Below are positions 47,787-56,877 of a stretch of 64,000 nt of DNA, in pieces; positions within the stretch are counted from its first letter, which is position 1; every line of letters begins with the position of its first letter. Source of the stretch: JAHBVL01 sp963712055 (GTDB taxonomy: Bacteria > Chloroflexota > Chloroflexia > Thermomicrobiales > UBA6265); assembly GCA_963712055.1 (NCBI GenBank), contig CAVQGN010000010.1:1-64000 (forward strand). The letters run 5' to 3'. The translations under genes were made by a program, and so were the position numbers. The notes beneath the pieces are model-generated. The model did no database searches. It saw only the letters and a program-made list of their open reading frames with translations, and was not told the DNA's origin.

Positions 47787-48881
47787 TTGAGAATTACCGC
47801 TGTAGACGTGTTCCTGGTCGAGGTCCCGTTTCGCGATCCTTTTGTGGTCTGGCGGGGCTCCGTTCGGTCGAAACAGCATGTTCTTCTCAAGGTGTCGACG
47901 GATGACGGCACAACTGGTTGGGGTGAAGCTGCGCCGTTTCTCTACTATGCGCCTGAGACAGCTAACGATGTCTTCAGTATGGTCGTCGATGTTATGCGTG
48001 ACCAGCTCATCGGACTCAACGTTGGGGATGTGCGGGCAGTCATGACTCGTTTCGTGATGATCGACGGTCACGAATTCGCAAAGGCTGCATTGGAAACGGC
48101 CCTCTGGGATCTCTTGGGCCAGAAGCACGGGTTACCTGTCTACCGATTGCTCGGAGGAGCAAGCAGGGAATCCATTCCGGTACTGACGGTCCTGAAGGTA
48201 GCCGAACCTGAAGCGATGGCCAATGAAGCCGTGGAATGGGTGGCCTCTGGACTTGGCAATCTGAAGTTGAAGATCGGATTCGGCGCCGACCGTGACGAGG
48301 AAATGGTGGCAAGGGTCAGAGAAGCGGTTGGCCCTGATGTTCGGATTCGAGCAGATGCAGAGGAGCATTACACGGTCAAAGAAGCGCTCAAGATTGGATT
48401 GCGATTGAGCAGATACAACCTGGAATTGCTCAGTCAGCCTGTCCATCGAGGTGACTGGGAAGGGATGGCGCTCCTGCGCCAGAGACTCGATATCCCTGTA
48501 CTGGCTGATGAAGGTATCCATTGCCCCCAGGATGTGTTGACTTGCATCCGCGCTTCTGCGGCTGACATGGTCAACATCAAGGTCCTCAAGTGTGGCGGAG
48601 CTTTGCATTCAATGGAGATGGGTGCGCTCTGCGGTGCGGCACATTTGCCGGTTGTGATTGGGAGCATGATAGAGACAGGAATTGGAACGCTGATGGGGGC
48701 GCACGTGGCAATGGCTATGCCTTCGGCGTTTTCTACCGAGCTTTGCGGACCCTTCCTGCTCGCTGACGACCTGCTGGAGACACCGGTTCGAATCGAAAAC
48801 GGACACATACGCCTCGGCGATTCGCCGGGTCTGGGCGCACGGGTAGATGAGGCGGATCTCGAGCAGCATCTTGTGTTCTGA
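47787..48881 (+). CDS. Enolase superfamily enzyme (mandelate racemase/muconate lactonizing type)
   Basis: 364 residues. The capping domain (VFLVEVPFRDPFVVWRGSVR) is followed by a barrel with LKLKIGFGADRDEEMV (the K-x-K pair), first metal Asp in RIRADAEEHYTV, third ligand in VLADEGIHCPQDV and the opposite Lys in VNIKVLKCGGALHSM, the pattern of MLE/dipeptide-epimerase enzymes. The usual second-metal Glu of an IEQP-like motif appears as LLSQPVHRGD, an unexpected change. The start is TTG 47787 behind AGGGAGA. In a peptide-type operon a dipeptide or amino-acid epimerase/racemase is one possibility, but the substrate cannot be read. Confidence 0.87.
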   Translation: MRITAVDVFLVEVPFRDPFVVWRGSVRSKQHVLLKVSTDDGTTGWGEAAPFLYYAPETANDVFSMVVDVMRDQLIGLNVGDVRAVMTRFVMIDGHEFAKAALETALWDLLGQKHGLPVYRLLGGASRESIPVLTVLKVAEPEAMANEAVEWVASGLGNLKLKIGFGADRDEEMVARVREAVGPDVRIRADAEEHYTVKEALKIGLRLSRYNLELLSQPVHRGDWEGMALLRQRLDIPVLADEGIHCPQDVLTCIRASAADMVNIKVLKCGGALHSMEMGALCGAAHLPVVIGSMIETGIGTLMGAHVAMAMPSAFSTELCGPFLLADDLLETPVRIENGHIRLGDSPGLGARVDEADLEQHLVF

Positions 48882-48948
48882 CGTAAAAACTTCTGGATCT
48901 TGGATTAAGAATCGCACGCCTTTGTCTGCAGGTAGTTGGAGGTGAGAA

Positions 48949-50067
48949 GTGGCAACCGGATTGCTTTGGGACGAGCGTTTCCTCGACCATGACCCAGGAC
49001 TTGCGATTGTTTCGGCACCGGTGGAGGACCATGAGCTCTGGGATCCACTGCCGCATGCTGCGAGCCCCGAGCTTGTGGATCGCGCCTACCGACTCATCGA
49101 TCGATCGGGACTGTTGTCGAATCTGACGCCATTGTCCACAAGCGCGGCTCCGGTGGAGGCGATTACCCGTGTCCACAGCCCAGAACTCGTTCAGCGCGTC
49201 AAAGCAATCTCCGAGCGCGGAGGCGGTGAAGCCGGTGAATTCGCTCCCGCGGGAGCGCTGACCTATGAGGTCGCGCTGCTCTCTGCAGGCGGTGCGATCG
49301 CAGCAGTTGACTCGGTAATGAGCGGAAGAGTCCACAATGCCTACGCATTGTTGCGCCCGCCCGGACATCATGCCACTCCAGACCAGGCGATGGGATTCTG
49401 CTTCTTTAACAACGTGGCAATTGCGGCTCGACATCTCCAGGATCAGTACGGTCTGACCAGGGTGGCGATCGTCGACTGGGATGTTCATCATGGCAACGGA
49501 ACTCAGGCGACCTTCCTGGAAGATCCTGGCGTCCTGTTCATTTCGGTTCACCAGGAAGACTGGTTTCCCGCGGATTCAGGTCCCGCGGACGAACGTGGTC
49601 AAGGATCCGGATCCGGATTTACCGTCAACATCCCGTTGCCCGCGGGAACCGGCAACGCGGGATATCTCTCTGCGTTTGATCGGGTGATCATCCCCGTTCT
49701 GAGAACGTTCCAGCCGGAATTCATTCTCGTCTCCGCAGGTCAGGATGCAAGTGGGGTCGACCCGTTGGCGCGGATGAGTGTGTCATCGAGCGGGTTCAGA
49801 ATGATGGCAGCCAGCGTTCAGGCGTTGGCGAATGAGATCTGCGAAGGGAGGCTCGTCGCATGTCACGAGGGTGGATATAGCCAAGGGTACTCACCTGTGT
49901 GCACCCACGCCGTGGTGGAAGGACTCAGCGACACCCTCACCGACCTCGAGGATCCCTACGAGGATTGGCTCGGGAACATTGCAGCCGCCAAAGAGGTTGG
50001 CCCGGCGGCACAGGCGATCGATCAGGTAGTTGCTTTGCATCGGAAGCAGTGGAGCGTTGGCGGCTGA
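48949..50067 (+). CDS. Class II histone deacetylase/acetylpolyamine amidohydrolase family protein
   Basis: 372 residues with all zinc deacetylase marks: LLRPPGHHATPDQAMGFCFF (paired histidines), VDWDVHHGNGTQ (zinc Asp and His), SAGQDASGVDPLARM (second zinc Asp) and the catalytic tyrosine in HEGGYSQGY. In bacteria this family hydrolyses acetylated polyamines or other N-acyl amines. The start is GTG 48949 behind GGAGGTGA. It closes the operon and gives a second amide-hydrolysing enzyme besides the M20 protein, which supports an acylated amine or amino acid as the substrate. Confidence 0.92.
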   Translation: MATGLLWDERFLDHDPGLAIVSAPVEDHELWDPLPHAASPELVDRAYRLIDRSGLLSNLTPLSTSAAPVEAITRVHSPELVQRVKAISERGGGEAGEFAPAGALTYEVALLSAGGAIAAVDSVMSGRVHNAYALLRPPGHHATPDQAMGFCFFNNVAIAARHLQDQYGLTRVAIVDWDVHHGNGTQATFLEDPGVLFISVHQEDWFPADSGPADERGQGSGSGFTVNIPLPAGTGNAGYLSAFDRVIIPVLRTFQPEFILVSAGQDASGVDPLARMSVSSSGFRMMAASVQALANEICEGRLVACHEGGYSQGYSPVCTHAVVEGLSDTLTDLEDPYEDWLGNIAAAKEVGPAAQAIDQVVALHRKQWSVGG

Positions 50068-50211
50068 GTGATTGGAGTCTGGACGAAACGCCAAACACGG
50101 ATTGACATCAAGGCCACAGCCTGCAGAAGAGTCAAGAATAGGGTACCTGCAGACTGCTCCCTCGAGCATCGTAGTTTTAGCCCTAAGCGGAGCTCGTCAA
50201 AGCCCACCCAT

Positions 50212-51108
50212 TCACAAACTGGTTTCCTCCATCACCGCCGCTTCATTCTCTCTTCCCAAATGCACATAGACCATTGTGGTGTCGAGCTTCGAGTGACCCA
50301 GTAAGCGCTGCAATTGATATGGTGAGACCCCTTTTGATGCCTTCACTGTGGCGAAGGTGTGCCGAAGCGCATGACAGCTGGCCTGCTTGGTGATGCCGGC
50401 ATTCACCCGGTACTTGGTCACCAACATCCGCACGCCACGTTCAGTAATTGCACCCCCGTCTCGTTCGTTGGTGAAGATGCGATCATGGGGAACCGCAGGG
50501 CGCAGCTGCAGCCAGGTCTTCAGCGCTCGGAGACCCTTGGATTCCAGGGATATCTGCCGAGCGGACATACCCTTGCCGGATCGAACCATCAACTGCTTAC
50601 CCTTCAGTTCCACATCCTCGATCCGCAGGGCACAGAGTTCCGATACCCGAATCCCAGTCTGCAAGAAGACGGTCAGGATGCAGTAGTCACGAGGATTGCC
50701 GGCGGCAAGTGAGAGCATCCGACTGTATTCGTCTGGTCGCAGCCAGGCCTTGCCGTTGCGCTCCGTCTTTGGTGTTTCCACGCCCATGGCTGGAGATTGC
50801 TCGATCACTTCACTGGCCATGAGGTGGCGAAAGAACTCCCGCAGTGCCGCGAGCTTTCTTGCTCGACTGACTCCTGTCAGCTTGCGTTCACTTAAGGAGG
50901 CCATGAAGTCGATGATATGGGTTCGATCGATATCACCGACCGATGCGACGGTGGAATCATTGTCTGCCACCCACATGAGGAACTGCCCCAGGTCGGTGGC
51001 ATAGGCCAGGATCGTCTTGGGCGAACGGTTCTTCCCTTCCATCGATCGAAAGAAACCGTCGAGCTGATTTTGGAAATGCTGGGGGAGAGGTGTGTACATA
51101 ATGGGCAT
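50212..51108 (-). CDS. Tyrosine recombinase (XerC/XerD-like)
   Basis: 298 residues with a SAM-like N-terminal core-binding domain (YATDLGQFLMWVADNDST) and a catalytic domain. Catalytic residues are Arg in LQTGIRVSELCALRIEDV, Lys in VRSGKGMSARQI, His-x-x-Arg in SCHALRHTFATVKAS, His in LQRLLGHSKLD and Tyr in TTMVYVHLGREN. The length matches Xer recombinases rather than long phage integrases. The start is taken at ATG 51108 behind GAAAGG; upstream in-frame ATGs exist at 51132 and 51120. It may resolve replicon dimers or move a cassette. It stands between the GcvP-like operon and the PQQ locus. Confidence 0.9.
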   Translation of the reverse strand: MPIMYTPLPQHFQNQLDGFFRSMEGKNRSPKTILAYATDLGQFLMWVADNDSTVASVGDIDRTHIIDFMASLSERKLTGVSRARKLAALREFFRHLMASEVIEQSPAMGVETPKTERNGKAWLRPDEYSRMLSLAAGNPRDYCILTVFLQTGIRVSELCALRIEDVELKGKQLMVRSGKGMSARQISLESKGLRALKTWLQLRPAVPHDRIFTNERDGGAITERGVRMLVTKYRVNAGITKQASCHALRHTFATVKASKGVSPYQLQRLLGHSKLDTTMVYVHLGRENEAAVMEETSL

Positions 51109-51884
51109 GGCCTTTCGTTGTGCTTCCACCATGACATGGTGGGGGAGTCGGGCACAACGACGCCAAGTTGAAAAACAAACTTCCGAATAACGGGCTGTGG
51201 ACCCATTATATGGAAGTTGCATCCATGACGTCAAGAGAGAGAAGTTTTGCTGTGTATCAGGCGAAAAGTGGAGTAACAGGGGATCGAGCGGGGGAGTGGC
51301 TTCCGAGAATGGCTGTTATCGGAACTCCAACATAAGTATGGCGTGATTGCTGGCAAGCGACTGCGAGCAGTTTCGGCTGAGCCAATGTTCTGCTCACCTA
51401 CAAGTTGACACCTGTCATTTCTTGGCGAACCGCTCTAATTCTCCTCGCTACCGACTTGCAAGCTGTCTTGACTTCGGCATTAGTCGTTAGGGAGTTTTCG
51501 GCACCCGACTTCTTCTTATCCAACCCTGATGAAGATTTGTCTGTGCCCGTTTATTCGCTCGATTGGCCGGACCTCGTCCGAATGGGAGAGCAGATCCTGA
51601 TATCAGGGAACACCGAGCCAGGAGTGATTTGCAGGCTGGCGTTAGTAGCGCCCGCTGAACCCAACCTGGTGAGTCGGGAGACATCGGCTGACGGCAGCGG
51701 AGACTTTTTTGGATGCAGACTATCCCTGACACATGGGAGCAAGGATCCCTGATGGCAATGGCCAGTTGCGGTGATTCCGGAATGTCGTCGCTCATCGTTG
51801 TGATTGCGGATCGATAGTCGATAGCGCCTGACGATCCAAGCAAAGTCTGGTAGAAATCTCTTCCGAAATGGAAGCAGCTGGTTT
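51109..51884. other. Intergenic stretch without a supported gene
   Basis: Apart from the recombinase leader I see no gene in about 780 bases. Open frames on both strands (for example 51405-51752 plus, 51487-51957 minus) lack recognisable domains and overlap each other. The minus-strand one runs into the true C-terminal frame of the cupredoxin domain at its 3' end. Confidence 0.4.
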
Positions 51885-54290
51885 TCACTCGACGATCAGC
51901 GTGCCAACCATGCCAGCCTCGCGATGAGCCGCACGTTGCAGTAGAACTCGTACTCACCCGCTGGAGCGTTGATGACTACCTCACCGGTCTCGCCCGGTGC
52001 TAGATCGACACTGATATCGAGCTCGTCGATCGAGAAGTTGTGCGGGGCCGCACCTTCGTTCGGAAGAACAAAGGTGACGTCAGTATCTGCGGCTATCGTG
52101 ACTTCGGTCGGCTCGAAGAAGATGTCCTTCGAAACGACAGTGACCAATTCACCAGAGACGGGCGCTTCTGGTCGAGGAATTGGACTGGCCCTCCGTGATT
52201 TCAGACGTTTCTTCGGTAGTTACACTGGTCGGCATCTTGCCAAGTGCGTCGATGCGGCCAATTGCGGAGTTTCCTGAGCCAAGGTCAACTGCATAGATCG
52301 CGACGAGCGTCGGATGATCTTCCCAGCCGAAACAGATGGGAAAGTCTTCACTCACCTGGCCTGGACCAACGACCAGGTCCCTATCATATACTTCCGAATA
52401 ACATGGATGGTCCTCTGGGATGGGTTCCCGTAGCCTGTATCCTCTGATCTCCAAGAGAGGTTGACGTACGAGTGTCCTTCGGCATCGATTGCGAAGAAAT
52501 AGATGTTGGCGAGACGAGCGTCCGTCGAACATGTTCAGGTTTTCGAAGCCAACTTGGAAGACTTGAGTAGACTCTGTTGCTTCGTCAAAGTGAATACTCA
52601 AGCGACCGTAGGTCCTATCGTTTCCTGTCCCGATGATCATTCCCGCGTCCAGGCTGTTCATCATCTGGGTCTTCGGCTCACAGAGTTGTGCAGTTGTAGA
52701 TTGAGTTAGGTCCACTTCCGGATATCCCGGGAAGCTAAGTGATTCCGGATTCGATTCGATCGGGATTTGGCCCCGCACAGTTAGAAGCCCGCTACATATT
52801 GCAAGACCTGATGCTAGAGGAAATTTAGCGTTCCATAAACCCACGTACGTTTCGTACTTGTATGTGAATTGCTCCCAGCCGTGAAACTCAAGTGGATAAG
52901 AATGTTCTTCGTCGACCTGAACGGTGACTCCCTCGTCGAAACTTGGGAAATAGAGAAACTGGGTAGATTCGGTGCCATTGTAGAAACCAAGTTTAGCTTC
53001 AAAGTCCTGCCAGCCGTCGCCAGCGTCAGTCACAGAGCCGGCTCTTGATAGGTAGAAGAACTAGCTCGGTTGGTACTGCAGGCAGCGATGAATTGGAGCT
53101 CTCTTCAGTGACAGATGGATTCGAGCGGGGTGAGCCGTTTCCAGAGATCGAGTAGACAATCCGTCATCCGTTGCGACATAGAGTCTTCCACCGGATACGG
53201 TCGGATCAGCTGTCACGTTGGTGAGCGGCATGAACCAAACTTGTTCGCCAGTTTCGGCGTCTAGAGCGTAGATTCCGTCCTCGGGAATTGCCGCATACAC
53301 GACCCCATCACTGATGACTGGAGAGGAACCGTTTAATGTCTCTCCAGTGGACATCGACCAGACTTCTTCTCCAGTCGATGCGTCCAAAGCTAAGAAAAGT
53401 CCACCCCGCCGATTAGCTAGGTAAACCATATCTCCAGACACCGCGGGAGGGCTATCGATGACACCGTCGGACGTTGGTACAACCCCATAGTTCGTACCCT
53501 GTTGTGGCATCTAGTGCCCAAAGCTCCGATTCTCCGGAGGGGTTTGGACTGCGAAAGTAAATGACTCCGTTTGAAACAGCCGGCGAAGATAAGGAGTACT
53601 CGGATTCAAACGACCAAATTTCCTTACCTGTATCCGAATCTAAGGCGAGCATCCAGTGGGCGCTGTCGGTATCGTCAAGGCTCTTTGTAATAGCAGGAAC
53701 ATACACCATGCCGTTCGATGCTGCCGGAGAAAAATTACCTCTAGCATTGTGAGTCCAGATTTCGTCACCCGTTGTTTTCGATAACTTGGAAATCTGATCA
53801 CCCACGAAATAGATGGCATCGTCGATTACTACCGGCGAGGAAGTGCCAGAAGAGCGCAAGTCATCCGACGAGTAGTCGATCGTCCAGATTTCTTCCCCTG
53901 TTGCCGCACTCAAGGCAAGCAGCTGTTGGTCAAAATAGTTTACCGCGTAGACCACGCCGTCTGAGACAACTGGAGTTGAATAAAACACGGCCCTTTGGTC
54001 AGGGAAGGAACCGTAAGACCAGATGATTTCTCGTGTGTTTGCATCCAACGCGTGAAAACTCTAGGCCCCTCTGTGCTCTGTGGCGATCCGCCAATGAAAA
54101 TCACGTCGTTGACTACCAAGGGTGCTGTCCTGAAGGATGTACCGAGATCAGCTTGCCAGTAAACTTCTGGCTTGCCGATCGGCCCAGGCCCCGGCATTTC
54201 ACCAGTGCGGGCTGGGTTCCCGCGGAACATCGAAACGTCGGCGCCAGAAGCCTCGAAGCCTTCCTCAACGTTACCGGAGTTCTCGGTTGA
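51885..54290 (-). pseudogene. Secreted PQQ beta-propeller protein with C-terminal cupredoxin domain, frameshifted
   Basis: Read with about six frame corrections, this is one protein. A PQQ-type propeller comes first, with repeated blades such as LLALSAATGEEIWTIDY, MLALDSDTGKEIWSF, LALDASTGEEVWSM and YALDAETGEQVWFM. A middle domain of about 280 residues follows (DGWQDFEAKLGFYNGTESTQ, DAGMIIGTGNDRTYGRLSIH). The C-terminal type 1 copper domain has ligands His in APHNFSID, Cys in EYEFYCNV and His/Met in HREAGMVGTLIVE, ending at TGA 51885-51887. Breaks are near 53500, 53160, 53040, 52500, 52165 and 51935. The 5' boundary is uncertain; it probably continues into the upstream signal-peptide-bearing frame. 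Confidence 0.65.
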
Positions 54291-55124
54291 ATTTCGCAAC
54301 AAGCTGCTGAACTGGATTTGCCCGAGCATACTCGCCAGCCAATATGGCAAACCAGGTGTCCGCAACCTGCAGCGCAAGCTTAGCAATCGTCGCAAAAGTG
54401 AAGATTTTAAGGACGCTTTCGATCGACGCCTCAACGCCGAAAAGGGCAAGAATTCCAACGAACGAAGCCGCGGTTTGCTGATCAGTCAAACACCCCGTGA
54501 GGTGGACTGAGAAGTTAACTGGATCAAGTGCTTGACCATCGAAAATCGGATCGAACGCGTCAACGCAAGCCGGCAGGTCCGACAGAAATTTCAGTGGCCT
54601 CCATTAGTACCCCAAGCGTGGCGTCCTGGAATTTGACGGTGCCGCCTGACGCTCCCAGGGCGGTGTCAATGATGCGCTCGGCTGCGGTGATGTAGCCTGC
54701 GGATAAGGAGCCATCAACAGATCCAGCACCATTCACAAAAAACAGGATATCTGAGTCTTGATCTTCATCGAATTCGATTGCGAAGGAGGCGGATTTGTGG
54801 GGAGGGATGTATCCCCATCGTGCCCAAATGTTGGATGAATCTTGATCAGATAAAACCGAAGACGTCCCCGGTAGTATCAAGGACAAAAACTCGCAACCAG
54901 AAGGTCTTGTTGTTCTCGATGTGCGCAAGGCCCATTGGCCAGTCTGATTGATTAGTGATTGATCCGGTTGCCGTCCGGTTAGAGAGGTTGTTGTCAACGT
55001 TGATCGTGCTACCTGATTGCGCGGCGGAATATGCAGAAGTAGAAACTTGCCCTACCAGACGAACAGCCAGCGGAAAGAGTAGTGATAATGACAGCACGAA
55101 CATCGTTACTCGAAGCCGTAGCAT
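54271..55124 (-). pseudogene. Exported protein of unknown function, probably the N-terminal part of the PQQ-cupredoxin gene
   Basis: ATG 55124 follows AGGAGATGG and encodes a signal peptide (MLRLRVTMFVLSLSLLFPLA). After a break near 54850 comes a segment with IEFDEDQDSDILFFVNGAGS, then after another near 54590 PACVDAFDPIFDGQALDPV and a hydrophobic stretch (TIAKLALQVADTWFAILAG). The frame stops at 54271. One indel near 54300 would join PVQQLL to NSTENSGNVEEGFEASGADV of the PQQ propeller region, giving a single exported protein of about 1,080 residues. I do not recognise the domain itself. Confidence 0.5.
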
Positions 55125-55303
55125 TATCCATCTCCTGTTCGTAGCACGTAACGGAATATGGTGAGAACAGGCTTTAGGGTATCAGTAATCGATCGATTCT
55201 GCCGTCCGACATTCAAGGTATCTACTGAAGCCTCTAATCCAATGCGCAGAAAAATGGGGACAGATTCACTGTCCCCTTGGTTCGCTCACTTCAGGCTTTA
55301 GTC

Positions 55304-55681
55304 CTACTCAAGCATAAAGTGCGTCACCACAAACACCTCTCTCGACCGCTCTTCGCCATCCTTGCCGGTCCACTCCTCATGCTTCCATTTGCCAATCGCC
55401 GTGACTTCAGCGGCACTGGGCAAGTTGTCCCGGGCAAAGACGGCCGTCTTGCGCCAGGCCTGAATCTCAATCCATTCGAACTCACCGTCTGCATTGCGAA
55501 CCTTGAACCCAGCCTCCCAGAGCGCGATCCCTTTCCGCTCCCGAAAGGCTGGCCGCCCGACCTTGCCAAAGATCGCTTCCTCAGCCGGAACGGCCTCCGG
55601 TTCAACAAGAGACGTCGCTGGCTGCTCATCCAGCAACCGCAAGGCTTCTTGCAACAGTGACTTGACTTGCTCAATCTCCAT
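55304..55681 (-). CDS. SSB-like OB-fold protein of a plasmid-type module
   Basis: 125 residues. The second half follows the order of strands in single-stranded DNA-binding proteins: FEWIEIQAWRKTAVFARDNL, then AAEVTAIGKWKHEEWTGKDG and SREVFVVTHF. These echo the SSB pattern of an aWgk-type strand, then a G-x-l-x(3)-e-W-x-d-d-G turn. The N-terminal 60 residues are helical. There is no acidic SSB tail. The start ATG 55681 lies nine bases after the stop of a small gene. Together with primase-like and ArdC-like genes upstream on the same strand it suggests plasmid replication or conjugation support. The OB assignment is inference. Confidence 0.5.
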   Translation of the reverse strand: MEIEQVKSLLQEALRLLDEQPATSLVEPEAVPAEEAIFGKVGRPAFRERKGIALWEAGFKVRNADGEFEWIEIQAWRKTAVFARDNLPSAAEVTAIGKWKHEEWTGKDGEERSREVFVVTHFMLE

Positions 55682-55687
55682 CTTCTC

Positions 55688-55879
55688 TCATCCTTTCTCT
55701 TGTCTCTGAACGTTTCCCAGATAACGAACCCGACCGGTCGTGGCAGCACGGGCATCCGTCGGGGTGACGCACCACACCCGGATACCCATGGGACTGCCAC
55801 GAACACGGTCAGACGCATGGTGATTGCGCAAGCAGCCGACGGATCCGGGATCGGCTTCGGCAAGCGCAAACAGCACCAC
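55688..55879 (-). CDS. Small hypothetical protein upstream of the SSB-like gene
   Basis: 63 codons at most. The last 33 residues (MGIRVWCVTPTDARAATTGR, ending RQEKG) are the most protein-like, and an internal ATG at 55786 could be the real start. It ends seven bases before the next ATG, so it may be translated with the SSB-like gene. No family is recognised, and it could be noncoding. Confidence 0.3.
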   Translation of the reverse strand: MVLFALAEADPGSVGCLRNHHASDRVRGSPMGIRVWCVTPTDARAATTGRVRYLGNVQRQEKG

Positions 55880-55929
55880 ACTTGTCGAGAACCCAACGAC
55901 TCAGCCCACCAAGCGCGAGTGAGTACGTC

Positions 55930-56247
55930 TTACCCTGAACTGCCGCCGTCAGGTACCAGGACCCAGATTGAAATTAGGTAGGGGGACGCAAGACCGGAGA
56001 CAACAAACCGTTGCACATCGGCGACATCCCCCCAGACACCGCACGCCAGGCAATGGAATCGCCTGCCCTTGATATAGAGGGAAGGCTCGGTATCGTCATG
56101 CCAGGGACATTTCCCAGAGGCTTTGTCTGGGGCATAGACGTTGATCTCCGTCAGGGGCAAGAGCGCTTGCACCAGTTGGTCGAACTGATGCGGTGCAGCC
56201 GTCCTTCTTGATGATGAGGACACTGGTCGAACCAGAGCGGTCTTCAC
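55930..56247 (-). CDS. CHC2-type zinc-finger (DnaG-like) primase fragment
   Basis: 105 residues. The centre is a DnaG-type zinc-binding domain: CPWHDDTEPSLYIKGRRFHC and CLACGVWGDVADVQRFV, i.e. C-x2-H and C-x2-C ligand pairs, which recognise the primase template. There is no TOPRIM domain, so it is only the zinc module. The start is a GTG at 56245-56247 that overlaps the stop of the preceding PrimPol-like gene (GTGA), implying coupled translation. The two could be one bipartite primase. Confidence 0.7.
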   Translation of the reverse strand: MKTALVRPVSSSSRRTAAPHQFDQLVQALLPLTEINVYAPDKASGKCPWHDDTEPSLYIKGRRFHCLACGVWGDVADVQRFVVSGLASPYLISIWVLVPDGGSSG

Positions 56248-56780
56248 CTCATAGGTGGCACCAACTTGCGGAGAACAGACGCGAGCTCCAGGACCTCGCC
56301 AGATATCCGGGTCGATCGACTGGATAGATCGATCCCGGTCTTGGGATGCACCGTTCCCGGCAGTTTGACCGCGTGGAGTCCACCATGTTTGGGATAGACC
56401 TCGATCGCATCGAGTCCGACAGAAGCAGCCAGACGCAATCCTTCGGCCTGAGCCTGCTCCCAGGGAATCGATCTATGAAAGAGCCAGAGATGTCCACCCC
56501 GGCGCGAGCGTTCAAAGAGACGCGACTCAGCTGGGAGCCTCTGAGCCAGTTCCAGTAATTGCTGCAGCTGGCCATCATCGTCGACATCGAGACAGGTCCA
56601 GCGACTTGTGCCCGTTCCGGAAACTGCTTGGACGCCAAGATGGTAGTTCCCCTCGAGCGCAAGCTGAACCAATGCGGCTGTGAGCGCTTGCCGCTTCAGC
56701 ATCCACGATCCATGCCATCCCAGATGACAATCGACCCGGTTACCGAACAACCGGAAGACATCAGCGACCAGACTGTCCAT
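56244..56780 (-). CDS. PrimPol-like (archaeo-eukaryotic primase type) protein
   Basis: 178 residues. A catalytic-like acidic strand (RWTCLDVDDDGQLQQLLELA) and the segment SRRGGHLWLFHRSIPWEQAQ, then AIEVYPKHGGLHAVKLPGT, match the order of motifs in short primase-polymerase domains: Asp-x-Asp, a G-G-H-x-x-x-F segment and a K-x-P segment. Such domains make primers or fill gaps on plasmids and phages. Its stop overlaps the CHC2 gene start. The length is short for the family, so it may be a minimal catalytic core. Confidence 0.6.
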   Translation of the reverse strand: MDSLVADVFRLFGNRVDCHLGWHGSWMLKRQALTAALVQLALEGNYHLGVQAVSGTGTSRWTCLDVDDDGQLQQLLELAQRLPAESRLFERSRRGGHLWLFHRSIPWEQAQAEGLRLAASVGLDAIEVYPKHGGLHAVKLPGTVHPKTGIDLSSRSTRISGEVLELASVLRKLVPPMR

Positions 56781-56877
56781 TGCTTCACCTCCTTTTCGTA
56801 TGGAGGACTCGATCCCCCTGAACCCAGCCTGGCAACGCCAGCGGAGATCAGGAAGTGTCTGGAGGGCATGAGGATGA

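Noticed and set aside
51405..51752. 115-codon plus-strand frame upstream of the PQQ locus
   Set aside because: No recognisable domain, overlaps a similar-sized minus-strand frame, and lacks a ribosome site.
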